DNA from: Verrucomicrobiaceae bacterium
GTDB lineage: Bacteria > Verrucomicrobiota > Verrucomicrobiia > Verrucomicrobiales > Akkermansiaceae
DNA: 64,000 bases
NCBI GenBank assembly: GCA_027486655.1
Contig: JAIXOR010000001.1
Location: 1 to 64,000 of the forward strand
Direction of reading: 5' to 3'
In this document: one piece after another, positions 1 through 8,481 of the stretch
How positions within the stretch are numbered: the first letter of the stretch is position 1
How the letters are laid out: each line of letters starts with the position of its first letter
Program-made: the position numbers and the translations under genes
Notes under the pieces: model-generated
What the model saw: only the letters and a program-made list of their open reading frames with translations
What the model was told of the DNA's origin: nothing
Database searches by the model: none

Positions 1-1
1 C

Positions 2-214
2 GACCTTGGCCTTGCAGCCATGCTGCGGCGACGGGTGAGGTATTTCACCGACGGCGCGGTGATCGGCAGCCGCGGGTTTGTGAACGAAGTATTCGTCGCC
101 TCACGCCACCGCTTCTCCGCAAAGCGCAAGGACGGCGCAAGACGGATGAAGGGGGCAGGCCGGGAAGCGGCAGGGGTTTTGTGGAGCGCGAGGGATTTGC
201 GGGTGCGGGTTTGA
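2..214 (+). CDS. REP-associated transposase (RAYT), C-terminal fragment cut by window edge
   Basis: The window opens inside this gene; 70 residues and a TGA stop are visible. They resemble the C-terminal tail of REP-associated tyrosine transposases (Y1_Tnp / TnpA_REP family) as found in Verrucomicrobiota: RYFTDGAVIGSRGFVNEVF, then a basic stretch with KRKDGARRM, then LWSARDLRV. The catalytic HUH and tyrosine motifs would lie upstream, outside the window, so I cannot say whether the gene is intact. Family members act on single-stranded DNA and are linked to the spread of short palindromic (REP) repeats. It converges on the coiled-coil membrane gene. Recognition is from memory of the family's conserved tail, not from a search. 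Confidence 0.72.
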   Translation, partial: DLGLAAMLRRRVRYFTDGAVIGSRGFVNEVFVASRHRFSAKRKDGARRMKGAGREAAGVLWSARDLRVRV

Positions 215-254
215 AACGATTCCGAGCAGGGGGCCTCAGTGGTGCCATGGCACG

Positions 255-695
255 TCAGCGTGCGGAGGCGGCCTTGAGTCGTTCGATGGCTTCGTCGAGG
301 CGCTTGCGTGTGGCGGTGAGGTCGGCATCGAGGGATTTGAGGCGTTCGTCCCGTTCCTTGATGGCGGTCTCCCAAGCACTGATTTGGGTGCGAGTGGCGT
401 CGAGGTCGCTTTGGAGTTGTCCGGCGAGTTGGTCCTTTTCGGCGAGCGCCTTGGTGGTGGCTTCGGCGGCTTGTTGGGAGGAAGCGATGGACTCCTTGAG
501 CACGTGGATGTCGCGTTCGAGTGCGGTGCGTTTCGTGGTTTCCTCGGCGGTTTGCTTGCGGGCCTCGGCGAGTGCGGTGCGTTGTTCCCGGAGTTCGCGG
601 TTGAGCGAGCGTTCCTTGATCCACTGGATGCCGATGAGGCCGGTGAGCACGATGCAGCCGATGGCGTTGAGGATGGGGAGCGTGCGGGCCTTCAT
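255..695 (-). CDS. membrane-anchored coiled-coil protein next to exbD
   Basis: 146 residues. Residues about 7-25 form one hydrophobic helix (ILNAIGCIVLTGLIGIQW), and nearly all the rest is charged alpha-helix rich in E, K, R, A and Q without proline, typical of a long coiled coil. It starts one base after the stop of exbD in the same direction, so it is the last gene of the tonB-exbB-exbD transcription unit. No enzymatic motif is seen. It may be a periplasmic stalk that joins or spaces the TonB energising complex; that role is inferred from position only. Confidence 0.7.
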   Translation of the reverse strand: MKARTLPILNAIGCIVLTGLIGIQWIKERSLNRELREQRTALAEARKQTAEETTKRTALERDIHVLKESIASSQQAAEATTKALAEKDQLAGQLQSDLDATRTQISAWETAIKERDERLKSLDADLTATRKRLDEAIERLKAASAR

Positions 696-1109
696 TCAGT
701 CTTTGCTTTCGAAGCTCACTTTCTCGACTCCGGAGGCGCGCACCGCGTTGAGCACGCCGAGGACCTGCTTGTGAAGGGCGTTTTCATCGGCGGAGATGAG
801 GACGCGGGTATCCTTGGGAACCGCGGCGGCCTTGAGGCGTGCGGTGATTTCCGATGGGGTGACGATGACGCCTTCCCACGTGATCACACCGTGTGAATCG
901 ATGGCAATCTGATAGGGAGGCTCCTTGCTGTCCGGGATGCCGGTGGATGCTTGCGGCAGGTTGACGGGGACGCGTTTCAGGTGGGTCATGCTCAAGCTCA
1001 CCAGCATGAAAGCGGCGAGGAGGAAGAACATGATATCGATGAGGGGAATGATCTCGATGCGGGCCTCGTCGCCCTCCTCATCGCCATGGTTCTGGAGGTT
1101 CACGGGCAT
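696..1109 (-). CDS. exbD: ExbD/TolR-type biopolymer transport protein
   Basis: 137 residues. A short acidic cytoplasmic N-terminus is followed by one transmembrane helix with the family signature PLIDIMFFLLAAFMLVS (about residues 22-39), including the essential proton-path aspartate in LIDIMF. The periplasmic domain follows and ends in the usual beta-alpha pattern (TRVLISADENALHKQVLGVLNA minus its last residues). The frame stays open far upstream, but that part is a low-complexity shadow of exbB; the ATG chosen gives the standard family length and lies one base past the exbB stop. With ExbB it turns the proton-motive force into energy for TonB. Confidence 0.93.
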   Translation of the reverse strand: MPVNLQNHGDEEGDEARIEIIPLIDIMFFLLAAFMLVSLSMTHLKRVPVNLPQASTGIPDSKEPPYQIAIDSHGVITWEGVIVTPSEITARLKAAAVPKDTRVLISADENALHKQVLGVLNAVRASGVEKVSFESKD

Positions 1110-1110
1110 G

Positions 1111-1788
1111 TCAGTCGGTCTTTTGTTTTCCGATCTGCAGGTGTTTGGACGCGAAGGCCTCGATATTGTGACCGTGTTCCTTGGCGGATTTGACGAGGAG
1201 TTCCGAGTGGTTGATCCAGCGTTCGAGGGATCCGCGAAGGACGGAGACGCGTTTGCGGTAGAAGTTGTAGGGAAGCAGGCAGAGGATGGCGATGGCGATG
1301 CCGCAGGCGGTGGCGATGAGGGCCTCTGCGATGCCGCCGGAGACCTTGGCGGCGGCGAGCTGTTCATCGCCGACGAAGTTGAAGGATCCCATGATGCCGA
1401 CGACGGTTCCGAAGAGGCCGAGCAGGGGGGCGAGCGTGATCATGGTGCTAATGACCCACATGCGGGCCTCTGACTTCTCGATGAGGCGTGTGGCATCGAG
1501 TTGCATGGCGGCGAGCATGGAAGTGTGGGCATGGATCATGCCCTCGGCGAGGTTGCCGAGGTAGGGGTCTTCCGCGCCGCGGGAGAGTTGCCAGGCTTTT
1601 TGGAAATCGCCGGTGCCGAGGGCTTCGCGGGCTTGTTCGCGGTGGGCGGGTTTCATGCGTGCGCGGAGGCGCAGCCACCAGACGGCGCGGTCGAGCACGA
1701 CGCAGAGGGCGAGCAGGAAGGTGGCGAGGATGGGCCACATGACCCAGCCGCCGGTGATGAAGGTGTCGACAACGATGTTTGCGAGCAC
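1111..1788 (-). CDS. exbB: ExbB/TolQ/MotA-type proton channel
   Basis: 225 residues with three hydrophobic segments: about 13-35 (WVMWPILATFLLALCVVL), 110-135 (the MotA/TolQ/ExbB core with TLAPLLGLFGTVVGIMGSF) and 150-175 (IAEALIATACGIAIAILCLLP minus one residue). The LGLFGTVVGI motif and the following IAEAL helix are diagnostic of the family. It is the inner-membrane channel that, with ExbD, energises TonB and the receptor encoded just upstream. It lies nine bases after the tonB-like gene and almost touches exbD, so co-transcription is likely. Confidence 0.94.
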   Translation of the reverse strand: MLANIVVDTFITGGWVMWPILATFLLALCVVLDRAVWWLRLRARMKPAHREQAREALGTGDFQKAWQLSRGAEDPYLGNLAEGMIHAHTSMLAAMQLDATRLIEKSEARMWVISTMITLAPLLGLFGTVVGIMGSFNFVGDEQLAAAKVSGGIAEALIATACGIAIAILCLLPYNFYRKRVSVLRGSLERWINHSELLVKSAKEHGHNIEAFASKHLQIGKQKTD

Positions 1789-1797
1789 GGGGATGTT

Positions 1798-2568
1798 CTA
1801 ACGGAGTTGGAAGACGATGGGGCGCTGGAGTTTCATGATGCCGCCGGGAGGAAACTTCCAGCGTCGGACGGTGCGGACGGCTTCATTGTTGAGGAGCGGC
1901 CAGGGTGAGGGGCGGGAGGCGTTGGCGGCAATGACGGTTCCGCTGGCGTCCACGGTGAAATCGACGATCACGGTGCCGGTTTGCCCGGCGCGGCGGGCGG
2001 CGGCGGGGTAGCTGGGGGCGGGCATGCGGCCCTTGGCGAGGCGGGCGGCATTGGAGAGTCCGCCACCTTGTCCGCCTTGAGCGCCGGGGGAGCCTCCTGG
2101 GGTGCCGGTGTTCCGGCCTGGCGAAGACGACGAGCGGGCGGTGGAGGGTGCTTGCCGCGGGCGTGATGCGGTGCGGGATTCCGGAGTGGCCGGGGTTTCG
2201 CGTGGGGCGGCGGCGGGTTTTGATGCGGGTTTTGCGGTTTCCGGTTCGGGGCTCGGGATCGCGGGGATGTCCGGGAGCGGTTGACTCTCGGCCAACGAAG
2301 GGAGCTCGGGAGGGGCTGGCAGGAGATTTTCGGGGCTGGGAGCGGGCTCTTCGAGGGCGGGTTCCTGCCCGGCTTCGCCCTGGGGAGCGGGCTCGCTGCC
2401 TAACAGAAAGTCCTCCTGGCGGATTTCGGTCTCGACGGTTTCGGCCGTGGCGGGTGGGGCAGGTGGTTCCCAGGGTTGCACGGTGACGCCCACGGCCCCG
2501 AATCCGGCGAGGCTCAGCCAGGTGGCGAGCGTGCCGATGTTCAGCGTGTGGACGAACGCCTGTGTCAT
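1798..2568 (-). CDS. TonB-family energy transducer
   Basis: 256 residues. One N-terminal hydrophobic helix (about 8-30, LNIGTLATWLSLAGFGAVGV) is followed by a long Pro/Ala/Glu-rich periplasmic spacer (35-165) and a C-terminal TonB domain from about 175, with PSYPAAARRAGQTGTV, a beta-strand VDFTVDASGTV and the VRTVRRWKFPP segment. TonB spans the periplasm and passes energy from ExbBD to outer-membrane receptors. It is first in a tonB-exbB-exbD-coiled-coil unit and lies 54 bases downstream of the receptor gene on the same strand, so it probably serves that receptor. Confidence 0.92.
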   Translation of the reverse strand: MTQAFVHTLNIGTLATWLSLAGFGAVGVTVQPWEPPAPPATAETVETEIRQEDFLLGSEPAPQGEAGQEPALEEPAPSPENLLPAPPELPSLAESQPLPDIPAIPSPEPETAKPASKPAAAPRETPATPESRTASRPRQAPSTARSSSSPGRNTGTPGGSPGAQGGQGGGLSNAARLAKGRMPAPSYPAAARRAGQTGTVIVDFTVDASGTVIAANASRPSPWPLLNNEAVRTVRRWKFPPGGIMKLQRPIVFQLR

Positions 2569-2622
2569 GAGTGGATCTGTATGTAGGCTGGGAATGGAAA
2601 CAAGACAACCATCGATGCGGGA

Positions 2623-4851
2623 TCAGAACGCGGCTTCGAAGCCGGCGAAGATCATGCGTGGGGCGTTGGATCGGGACCCGAGGGGGGCGCGGCTGAGGAC
2701 GGCGCGTTCGTCGAAAAGGTTCTGGATGCCGCCGACGAGTTTCACCTCATCGGTGAGCTGGTAGCTGCCGCTGAGATCGAAGACGAGAAGGGGATCGATT
2801 TTCCCGTCCATGGCGCTCGGGTTGGCACCGGCGGGGCGGGGGTCGTCGTTGTAACCGGTGCCCCAGCAGCTGGAGACGTAGGAAGCGTCCAGGTTGACCG
2901 CCCATTTTTCGCCGGTGGCGCCGATGCCGGTGGCGAGTTTCCATTCGGGCACGTAGGGGACATCGTTGCCATTGCGGCCTCCGGCAAAGGTTCCGGCGCT
3001 GGGTGAGAGTTGGCCGTTCATGTTGGAGAATTCGGCGTTGGTGAAGGTGAGGCTGGCATAGACCGGCAGGCCGATGCCCCAGCTTGAGGCGTGTCCGTGG
3101 TCGTATTCGACGAGGCTTTCAATTCCCCAGACATCGGCGGATCCGCCGTTGAGGCTGGGGGTGGAACCTGCGCCGCCGGGGAGTTCGGGAGCGATGAGTT
3201 GATCGAAATGGGTGAGGAAGCCGATGAGTTCGGCGCGGAAGGATTCCTGGCGGTGGCGCAGGCCGATCTCAAAACCGAGGCTTTCCTCGCTTTCGGTGCC
3301 TGCGGCGTATCCCGAGGGGTTGGCGGGAGCCGCGCCGCGGTAGATGCCGCCGAAAAGGGCGTTGCGGTCGTCGAGATCGTAGTTGGCTCCGAGTCCGCCC
3401 ATGATGAGGTGTTCGGTGAGGGAGACCGAGGGCAGCGAAGGGGCGGAGGACTCCAGGTCCAGCCATTCGTAGCGGAGTCCGGGGCGCAGGGTGAGCTTGC
3501 CGATGGAGATCGCGTCCTCGATGAAAATGGCGGTGGCGAGTGCTTCCTGCCGGGTGATGCCGGTGGTGGGTGTCTGTCCGGCGAAAAGAAAGCCGCCGTT
3601 GCCGGTGGAGTTGTAGGTGGTTTTGGTATCGCTGCCGTCCTGCTGGTCGTAGTGGACGCGGAGGCCGAGGGCTAGGTCGTGTTCAAGGGATCCGGTCTGG
3701 AAACGATAGTTCGCCTGGTTTTGCCAGCCGTAGGCCTCGTGGTCGCGGAAGGCGTCCGTGGTGAGGATGGAGCCGGGGCCAAAGCCCTTGAGCAACGAGA
3801 GCCCGCCGGGGGTGAGCATGGCTTCGGCCACGTTGGTGATGGTGGAGCCGCTGGTGCTGAGGTCGACTGCGGAGAGCTTGTCCCAGTTGCGGCGGAACGT
3901 GTTGAGATACACCGCGCTTTCGAGGCGGAGGGCTTCGCTCGGCTCGGCGGTCCATTTCAGATAGGTGCGCCATTGTTCCGACTCGAACTCATCGTAGCGC
4001 GTGGCTGCGTAGCGGCGGTCCGGATCCGCATCGGCATCCGCGTCGGTGAGTCCCGTGTAGGTCTCGTTGGCATCGAAGCTGGTGTATCCGACCTTGAGTT
4101 CGAGGCGTTGTTTGAGGGCGCTGTCCGGTTCCCAGAACAGCTTCAGCATGGGTTCGAGCATGTCGTATCCGGCATCTTTGGACGTGCCGTCGATGTCGCG
4201 GTAGCCGTCGGAGGCCTCGCCGTGGAATTCTAACAGGTAGCCGATGCGGCCGGCTTCGGTTTCCTGCACACCACCGTGCCAGGTGTGCTGGAACAGTGTG
4301 TTGTAGCTGCCGTAGGTGCTGCGGTTGTAAAACGTATCGCCTTCCGCTTCTGGGAATCCTGTGGACAGGTAGTTCACGACTCCGCCGGTCGTTTGGGGGC
4401 CGTATTTCACTTGGCTGGAGCCCTTGAGGAACTCGATGCCGGACATTCTCCCGGCTTTGGGGGCGTAGTAGGCATTGGGTGCCGAGTACGGCGCTGGCGC
4501 GGTGAGAATTCCATCCTCCATCATCGTGACCTTCGTGCTGCGGTTTCCATCCACGCCGCGGAGTGACAGGTTCGGGAAATTTCCGAAGCCGTCCTCATCG
4601 CGCACATACACCCCGGGCACGCGGGCTGCGATTTGCGCCAGGTTGGTGTAGCCCCGCTCGCGGAACTCCTCCGCCGTCACGTAGGCTGCCGATCCCGGCA
4701 TTTCAAAAACCGCCTCCGTGCTTCCGACCACCGTCAGGGGCTCCAGCGTTTGGAGCGCGTCCTGCGCCTGTGCCGAGGCTCCGACCCAGACTGTCGCGAG
4801 CAAGCGGGAAAGGGGCGGCAGGGACTTGCGGAACTTGGGAGATGGTTTCAT
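2623..4851 (-). CDS. TonB-dependent outer-membrane receptor (FecA-like)
   Basis: 742 residues. A signal peptide (about 1-30, ending ASAQAQ) is followed by a plug domain with VTAEEFRERGYTNLAQIAAR, VPGVYVRDEDG, LSLRGVDGNRSTKV and a KYGPQTTGGVVNYLS segment, then a beta-barrel ending in phenylalanine (GFEAAF) as usual for outer-membrane barrels. Such receptors import ferric chelates or other scarce ligands using TonB energy. Its layout resembles ferric-citrate type receptors, but the substrate cannot be told from sequence. A Fur-box-like dyad lies 11-29 bases before the start, which favours an iron chelate. The tonB-exbB-exbD genes follow directly. Confidence 0.93.
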   Translation of the reverse strand: MKPSPKFRKSLPPLSRLLATVWVGASAQAQDALQTLEPLTVVGSTEAVFEMPGSAAYVTAEEFRERGYTNLAQIAARVPGVYVRDEDGFGNFPNLSLRGVDGNRSTKVTMMEDGILTAPAPYSAPNAYYAPKAGRMSGIEFLKGSSQVKYGPQTTGGVVNYLSTGFPEAEGDTFYNRSTYGSYNTLFQHTWHGGVQETEAGRIGYLLEFHGEASDGYRDIDGTSKDAGYDMLEPMLKLFWEPDSALKQRLELKVGYTSFDANETYTGLTDADADADPDRRYAATRYDEFESEQWRTYLKWTAEPSEALRLESAVYLNTFRRNWDKLSAVDLSTSGSTITNVAEAMLTPGGLSLLKGFGPGSILTTDAFRDHEAYGWQNQANYRFQTGSLEHDLALGLRVHYDQQDGSDTKTTYNSTGNGGFLFAGQTPTTGITRQEALATAIFIEDAISIGKLTLRPGLRYEWLDLESSAPSLPSVSLTEHLIMGGLGANYDLDDRNALFGGIYRGAAPANPSGYAAGTESEESLGFEIGLRHRQESFRAELIGFLTHFDQLIAPELPGGAGSTPSLNGGSADVWGIESLVEYDHGHASSWGIGLPVYASLTFTNAEFSNMNGQLSPSAGTFAGGRNGNDVPYVPEWKLATGIGATGEKWAVNLDASYVSSCWGTGYNDDPRPAGANPSAMDGKIDPLLVFDLSGSYQLTDEVKLVGGIQNLFDERAVLSRAPLGSRSNAPRMIFAGFEAAF

Positions 4852-4861
4852 TTCTAATGGT

Positions 4862-4880
4862 ATTGAGAATCAGTCGCAAT
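4862..4880. promoter_or_regulatory. Fur-box-like inverted repeat before the TonB receptor
   Basis: The sequence ATTGAGAATCAGTCGCAAT is an imperfect palindrome (ATTGnGAnTnAnTCnCAAT) in an AT-rich patch 11 bases upstream of the receptor start codon. It has the TTGAGAATC half-site typical of many Fur boxes; the other half is weaker. Binding by a Fur-type iron repressor is inferred from the pattern and from the gene it precedes. Confidence 0.5.
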
Positions 4881-5048
4881 AGCGGCGGGGGAATCCAACA
4901 CCCGGGATTCTGCCAGTCAATCCGAAATTTGCCGATGCGGAGGTGATTGAGGGGAGGGGGAGGGATGCGTGTGAGAGGGGAGGAAATCTCGATTGCGGGG
5001 CAAAAGACGGTTGCGTGTGGGCCCATTCCCTGAAACCTCGCGGGTCGC

Positions 5049-6950
5049 ATGTCCGCCTTGCTTTCCGCCAGTGAAATCCGCCTCACGTATGGCTATCAAA
5101 CGTTGCTGGATGGCGTTACGCTGGCGGTGGCTGCCGGTGAGAAGATCGGCATGGTGGGTCGCAACGGGTGCGGGAAAACCTCGTTGCTCAAGATTTTGAG
5201 CGGTGTGCAGGCGGCGGACTCCGGGGACATTGCCCTGCGGCGTGCCTTGCGGGTGGGCTACCTGCCCCAGGAGTTCGAGTTGGATGGGGACCTGAGCGTG
5301 GGTGAAAACATTGCGGCTGGGGCGGCGGATGTGGTTGAGGCGGTTCGCCGTTACGAGGCCGGGGAGGGGAGTGAGTCCGAGCTTGCCGATCTGCTTCACT
5401 TGATCGACCACGCGGATGGCTGGAATCTCGACAGCCGCATCAAGGCCACGGCCACCGCGCTCGGGGCTCCGCCGCTGGACGCGCCCACCGCGCCCTTGTC
5501 GGGTGGGGAGAAGCGCCGGGTTGCCCTTTGCCGTGCGCTTGCTTGCCAGCCGGACCTTCTTTTGTTGGATGAACCGACCAACCACCTCGATGCCGAGTCC
5601 ATCCGCTGGTTGGAGGACTATCTGCGCGCTTTTTCCGGAGCGGTGATCTTCGTCACGCACGATCGCTATTTCCTCGATGTGATCGCCACGCGCATCATCG
5701 AGATCGACCAGGGCCGTGCGTTTTCGCATCCGGGAAACTACACCGCGTTTCTGGAGGCGAAGGCGGTGAGGAGGCAGATCGCCGAGCAGACCGAGCGCCG
5801 CCGCCAGCGATTCCTGCGCGAGGAGCTGGAGTGGGTGCGATCCGGGGTGAAGGCGCGGGGCACCAAGTCGCGGCACCGGCTGGACAAGTTTTATGAGATC
5901 GAAGGCATGGAGGCTCCGCCCGAGGAGCGGGAAATGGACCTGCTGATCCCGCCACCGCCGCAGCTTGGTGACATCGTGGTGCAGTTGGAGAATGCCGGAG
6001 TCAACGTGGGCAGCGCCGCGCATCCGCGGTGGTTGTTCCGCCATCTTGATTTGAAGCTAGAGCCGGGCCAGTGCACCGGGATCGTCGGCAGGAATGGGGT
6101 GGGCAAGACCACGCTGCTGAAGCTCTGCCTCGGGCAGATCGCCGCGAGTGAAGGCACGGCGGTGACCGGCAAGCGTGTGAAGGTGAACTACATCGACCAG
6201 ACGCGCATGCAGCTCGACGGGACGGGATCGCTGCTGGATGAGATTTCGGAGGGCAACGAGAAGCTCATGTTCGGCGATCAGCCGCTCGGCGCGCGGAACT
6301 ACCTGCGGCGCTTTCTTTTCAACGACCAGCGGATCAACGAGCGCGTCGATCTTCTATCAGGTGGCGAGCGCGCCCGGCTGATGTTGGCGAAGGTGCTGAA
6401 GAACGGTGGCAACCTGATCGTGCTCGACGAGCCCACCAACGATCTCGACCTGCCTTCGCTGCGGATGCTGGAGGAGGCGCTGGCGGACTTTGACGGCAGT
6501 GTGATCTGTGTTTCCCACGACCGCTATTTCCTGGATCGGATCTGCGATCAGATCATTGCCTTCGAGGAAAACGGCGTGGTGGTGCAACCGGGGAACTACT
6601 CGTATTATCTGGAGAAGCGCCAGGCCAGGGAAGCGGCGCAGAGGATCCAGGCCCAGGCCGCCAACAAGGAGGCGGAAGCCCGGCGCAAGGCGGCGGAAGC
6701 ACCCAAGCGCCCGCGCAAGCTCACGCTGAAGGAGCGCACCGAGCTGGAGGGCATGGAGGCCGCCATCCTGAGCGCGGAGGAGCGGGTCGGAGAGCTGGAG
6801 GCAAAGCTCAACGATCCCTCCTATCAGGCGGAGCACTACGCGGAGATCCCCGCGATGATCGTGCAGCTTGATGAGGCGAAGGCCGCGGTGGCCGGTCTCT
6901 ATCAGCGATGGGAGGAGCTGGAGGCGTTGAGGGCCGAGCTGGAGGGTTGA
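5049..6950 (+). CDS. uup: ABC-F family ATPase, Uup type
   Basis: 633 residues and no membrane segment. Two ATP-binding cassettes are visible: Walker A GRNGCGKTS (about 38-46), signature LSGGEKRRV and Walker B LLLLDEPTNHLD in the first; Walker A GRNGVGKTT, signature LSGGERARL and LIVLDEPTNDLD in the second. Both end in a switch histidine (FVTHDRYFLD, CVSHDRYFLD). The inter-domain linker and a C-terminal charged coiled coil (about 545-633) are those of Uup. ABC-F proteins act on ribosomes, or for Uup also on DNA recombination intermediates. It is a single gene between divergent and convergent neighbours. Confidence 0.92.
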   Translation: MSALLSASEIRLTYGYQTLLDGVTLAVAAGEKIGMVGRNGCGKTSLLKILSGVQAADSGDIALRRALRVGYLPQEFELDGDLSVGENIAAGAADVVEAVRRYEAGEGSESELADLLHLIDHADGWNLDSRIKATATALGAPPLDAPTAPLSGGEKRRVALCRALACQPDLLLLDEPTNHLDAESIRWLEDYLRAFSGAVIFVTHDRYFLDVIATRIIEIDQGRAFSHPGNYTAFLEAKAVRRQIAEQTERRRQRFLREELEWVRSGVKARGTKSRHRLDKFYEIEGMEAPPEEREMDLLIPPPPQLGDIVVQLENAGVNVGSAAHPRWLFRHLDLKLEPGQCTGIVGRNGVGKTTLLKLCLGQIAASEGTAVTGKRVKVNYIDQTRMQLDGTGSLLDEISEGNEKLMFGDQPLGARNYLRRFLFNDQRINERVDLLSGGERARLMLAKVLKNGGNLIVLDEPTNDLDLPSLRMLEEALADFDGSVICVSHDRYFLDRICDQIIAFEENGVVVQPGNYSYYLEKRQAREAAQRIQAQAANKEAEARRKAAEAPKRPRKLTLKERTELEGMEAAILSAEERVGELEAKLNDPSYQAEHYAEIPAMIVQLDEAKAAVAGLYQRWEELEALRAELEG

Positions 6951-6981
6951 ACGGCTTGTCGCGGCCGCCGCCGTTGCGGGT

Positions 6982-8358
6982 TCACCAGCCGTTGCGGGCA
7001 TCCCGTTTCACGAAGCGTGCGGCTTCCGGGCAGTTCGGCGAGCGCATGTTGGGGCCGTCCCACTGCATGTTCACGCCTTCACCGACGCGCAGGGCCACGC
7101 AGCCTAACAGAATGATCTCCGTCAGGTAGCCGGCGATTTCGAAGTTCGAATAGGCGGGTGCGCCTCCCTTGATCATCTCGATCCACTCCTTGTAGTGGCC
7201 GGGCGAGCGCGGGATCGACTGCGCGATCGGGGTGACGGCCTCGTGTTTGTCGCCGTGCACGAACTTTTCCTCGCCTTCGAGTTTCAGGAAGAAGGTGGCG
7301 CCGTAATCGTCCGGCGAGAACAACTGTCCTTTCTCGCCGATGATGAGGCAGCCGGAAATGGGGAGCTTGCCGCGCAGGTTCACCACGTCCTTCACGATGT
7401 CCGGATAGGGGCGCATGGGGGCGTTTTCCTTGGACGGTGCGCCGTCGTACCACCAGAACTTGAGTGGCGGCAGGCCTTCGCGTTCCGGGAACTCGAAGCG
7501 GATGCGCGAGGTGAGCGGATAGGTTTCAGGGAAGATGCGGGAAGCCATCTCGCACTCCACGGCGGTGGGGTATCCGAGTTTGAGGGCGCGGAACGGCATG
7601 TTCACGGTGTGGCAGGCCATGTCGCCGAGGGCGCCTGTGCCGAAGTCGCTCCAGCCCCGCCATTTGAACGGGTGATAGACCTCGTTGAGGTAAGGGCGGA
7701 GCTGGGCGGGGCCGAGCCACAGGTTCCAATCAAGCTCCTTGGGGATGGGGTCCTCGCCCTTGGGGCGGTCGATGCCCTGCGGCCAGATCGGGCGATTCGA
7801 CCAGACGTGGAGTTCGAGCGGCTTGCCGATGATGCCGGACTGGATGACTTCCACGGCGCGGCGCAGGCCATCGCCGGCGCTGCCCTGGTTGCCCATCTGG
7901 GTGGCGAGCTTTTTCTCCTTGGCCAGGCGGCTGAGCTCGCGGGCTTCGAAGACGGTCTGGGTGAGGGGTTTCTGGCAGAAGACGTGCTTGCCCATGTCCA
8001 TGGCCATTTTTGCGGCGATGCCGTGGAGGTGGTCCGGCGTGGAGATGGTGACGGCGTCGATGGAATCGCCCATTTCCTTGAGCATCTGGCGGAAGTCCAC
8101 GTATTTGCGGGCGTCCGGATGCTGTGCGGCTTTTTTGTCGAGCATGCGCGAGTCCACATCGCAGAGGCCGACGATGGTGGCACCGGCGGCCGCGGTTTCC
8201 CGGATGTCGCTGTCGCCTTTGCCGCCGACGCCGATGGCGGCCACGTTGAGGCGGCTGTTGAGATTCTGTCCGCGGACGATGGCGGGGGCTCCGAGGATGA
8301 GGCCACCGGCACCGAGTCCGGTTTGCTTGAGGAAATGGCGGCGGTGGATGGATGACAT
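6982..8358 (-). CDS. Tat-exported Gfo/Idh/MocA-family oxidoreductase
   Basis: 458 residues. The N-terminus HRRHFLKQTGLGAGGLILGA is a twin-arginine-type signal, so the protein is probably exported folded. The Rossmann fold starts with NVAAIGVGGKGDSD (about 40), followed by VGLCDVD and the family motif HVFCQKPLTQTVFEAREL with the conserved lysine-proline. Members are NAD(P)-dependent sugar dehydrogenases, often expanded in Planctomycetes and Verrucomicrobiota. The ATG of MSSIHRRHF was chosen over one 11 codons earlier because it gives a normal Tat signal. The substrate is unknown. Confidence 0.9.
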   Translation of the reverse strand: MSSIHRRHFLKQTGLGAGGLILGAPAIVRGQNLNSRLNVAAIGVGGKGDSDIRETAAAGATIVGLCDVDSRMLDKKAAQHPDARKYVDFRQMLKEMGDSIDAVTISTPDHLHGIAAKMAMDMGKHVFCQKPLTQTVFEARELSRLAKEKKLATQMGNQGSAGDGLRRAVEVIQSGIIGKPLELHVWSNRPIWPQGIDRPKGEDPIPKELDWNLWLGPAQLRPYLNEVYHPFKWRGWSDFGTGALGDMACHTVNMPFRALKLGYPTAVECEMASRIFPETYPLTSRIRFEFPEREGLPPLKFWWYDGAPSKENAPMRPYPDIVKDVVNLRGKLPISGCLIIGEKGQLFSPDDYGATFFLKLEGEEKFVHGDKHEAVTPIAQSIPRSPGHYKEWIEMIKGGAPAYSNFEIAGYLTEIILLGCVALRVGEGVNMQWDGPNMRSPNCPEAARFVKRDARNGW

Positions 8359-8455
8359 GGCAGGGTGGGGTTTGGAAAATGCCGGGATCACGCGGCAAGC
8401 CGAGCCCGATTCGAGGACGCGGTTTTCCGGATACGTGTCCCTTTCACCGCTTTAT

Positions 8456-8473
8456 CTCCCGAATTCTCGGGAG
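8456..8473. terminator. hairpin after pyrC
   Basis: CTCCCGA-ATTC-TCGGGAG is a perfect 7-bp stem with a 4-base loop, 8 bases past the pyrC stop codon and in the gap before the next gene on the same strand. No T-run follows on the minus strand, so it may stall RNA decay or act with Rho rather than be a classical intrinsic terminator. Confidence 0.45.
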
Positions 8474-8481
8474 AAGGCCGG

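Noticed and set aside
696-1367. Longer exbD with an 86-residue Pro/Ser-rich N-terminus
   Set aside because: This extension is the out-of-frame reading of exbB; the internal ATG gives the family length and the normal gene junction.
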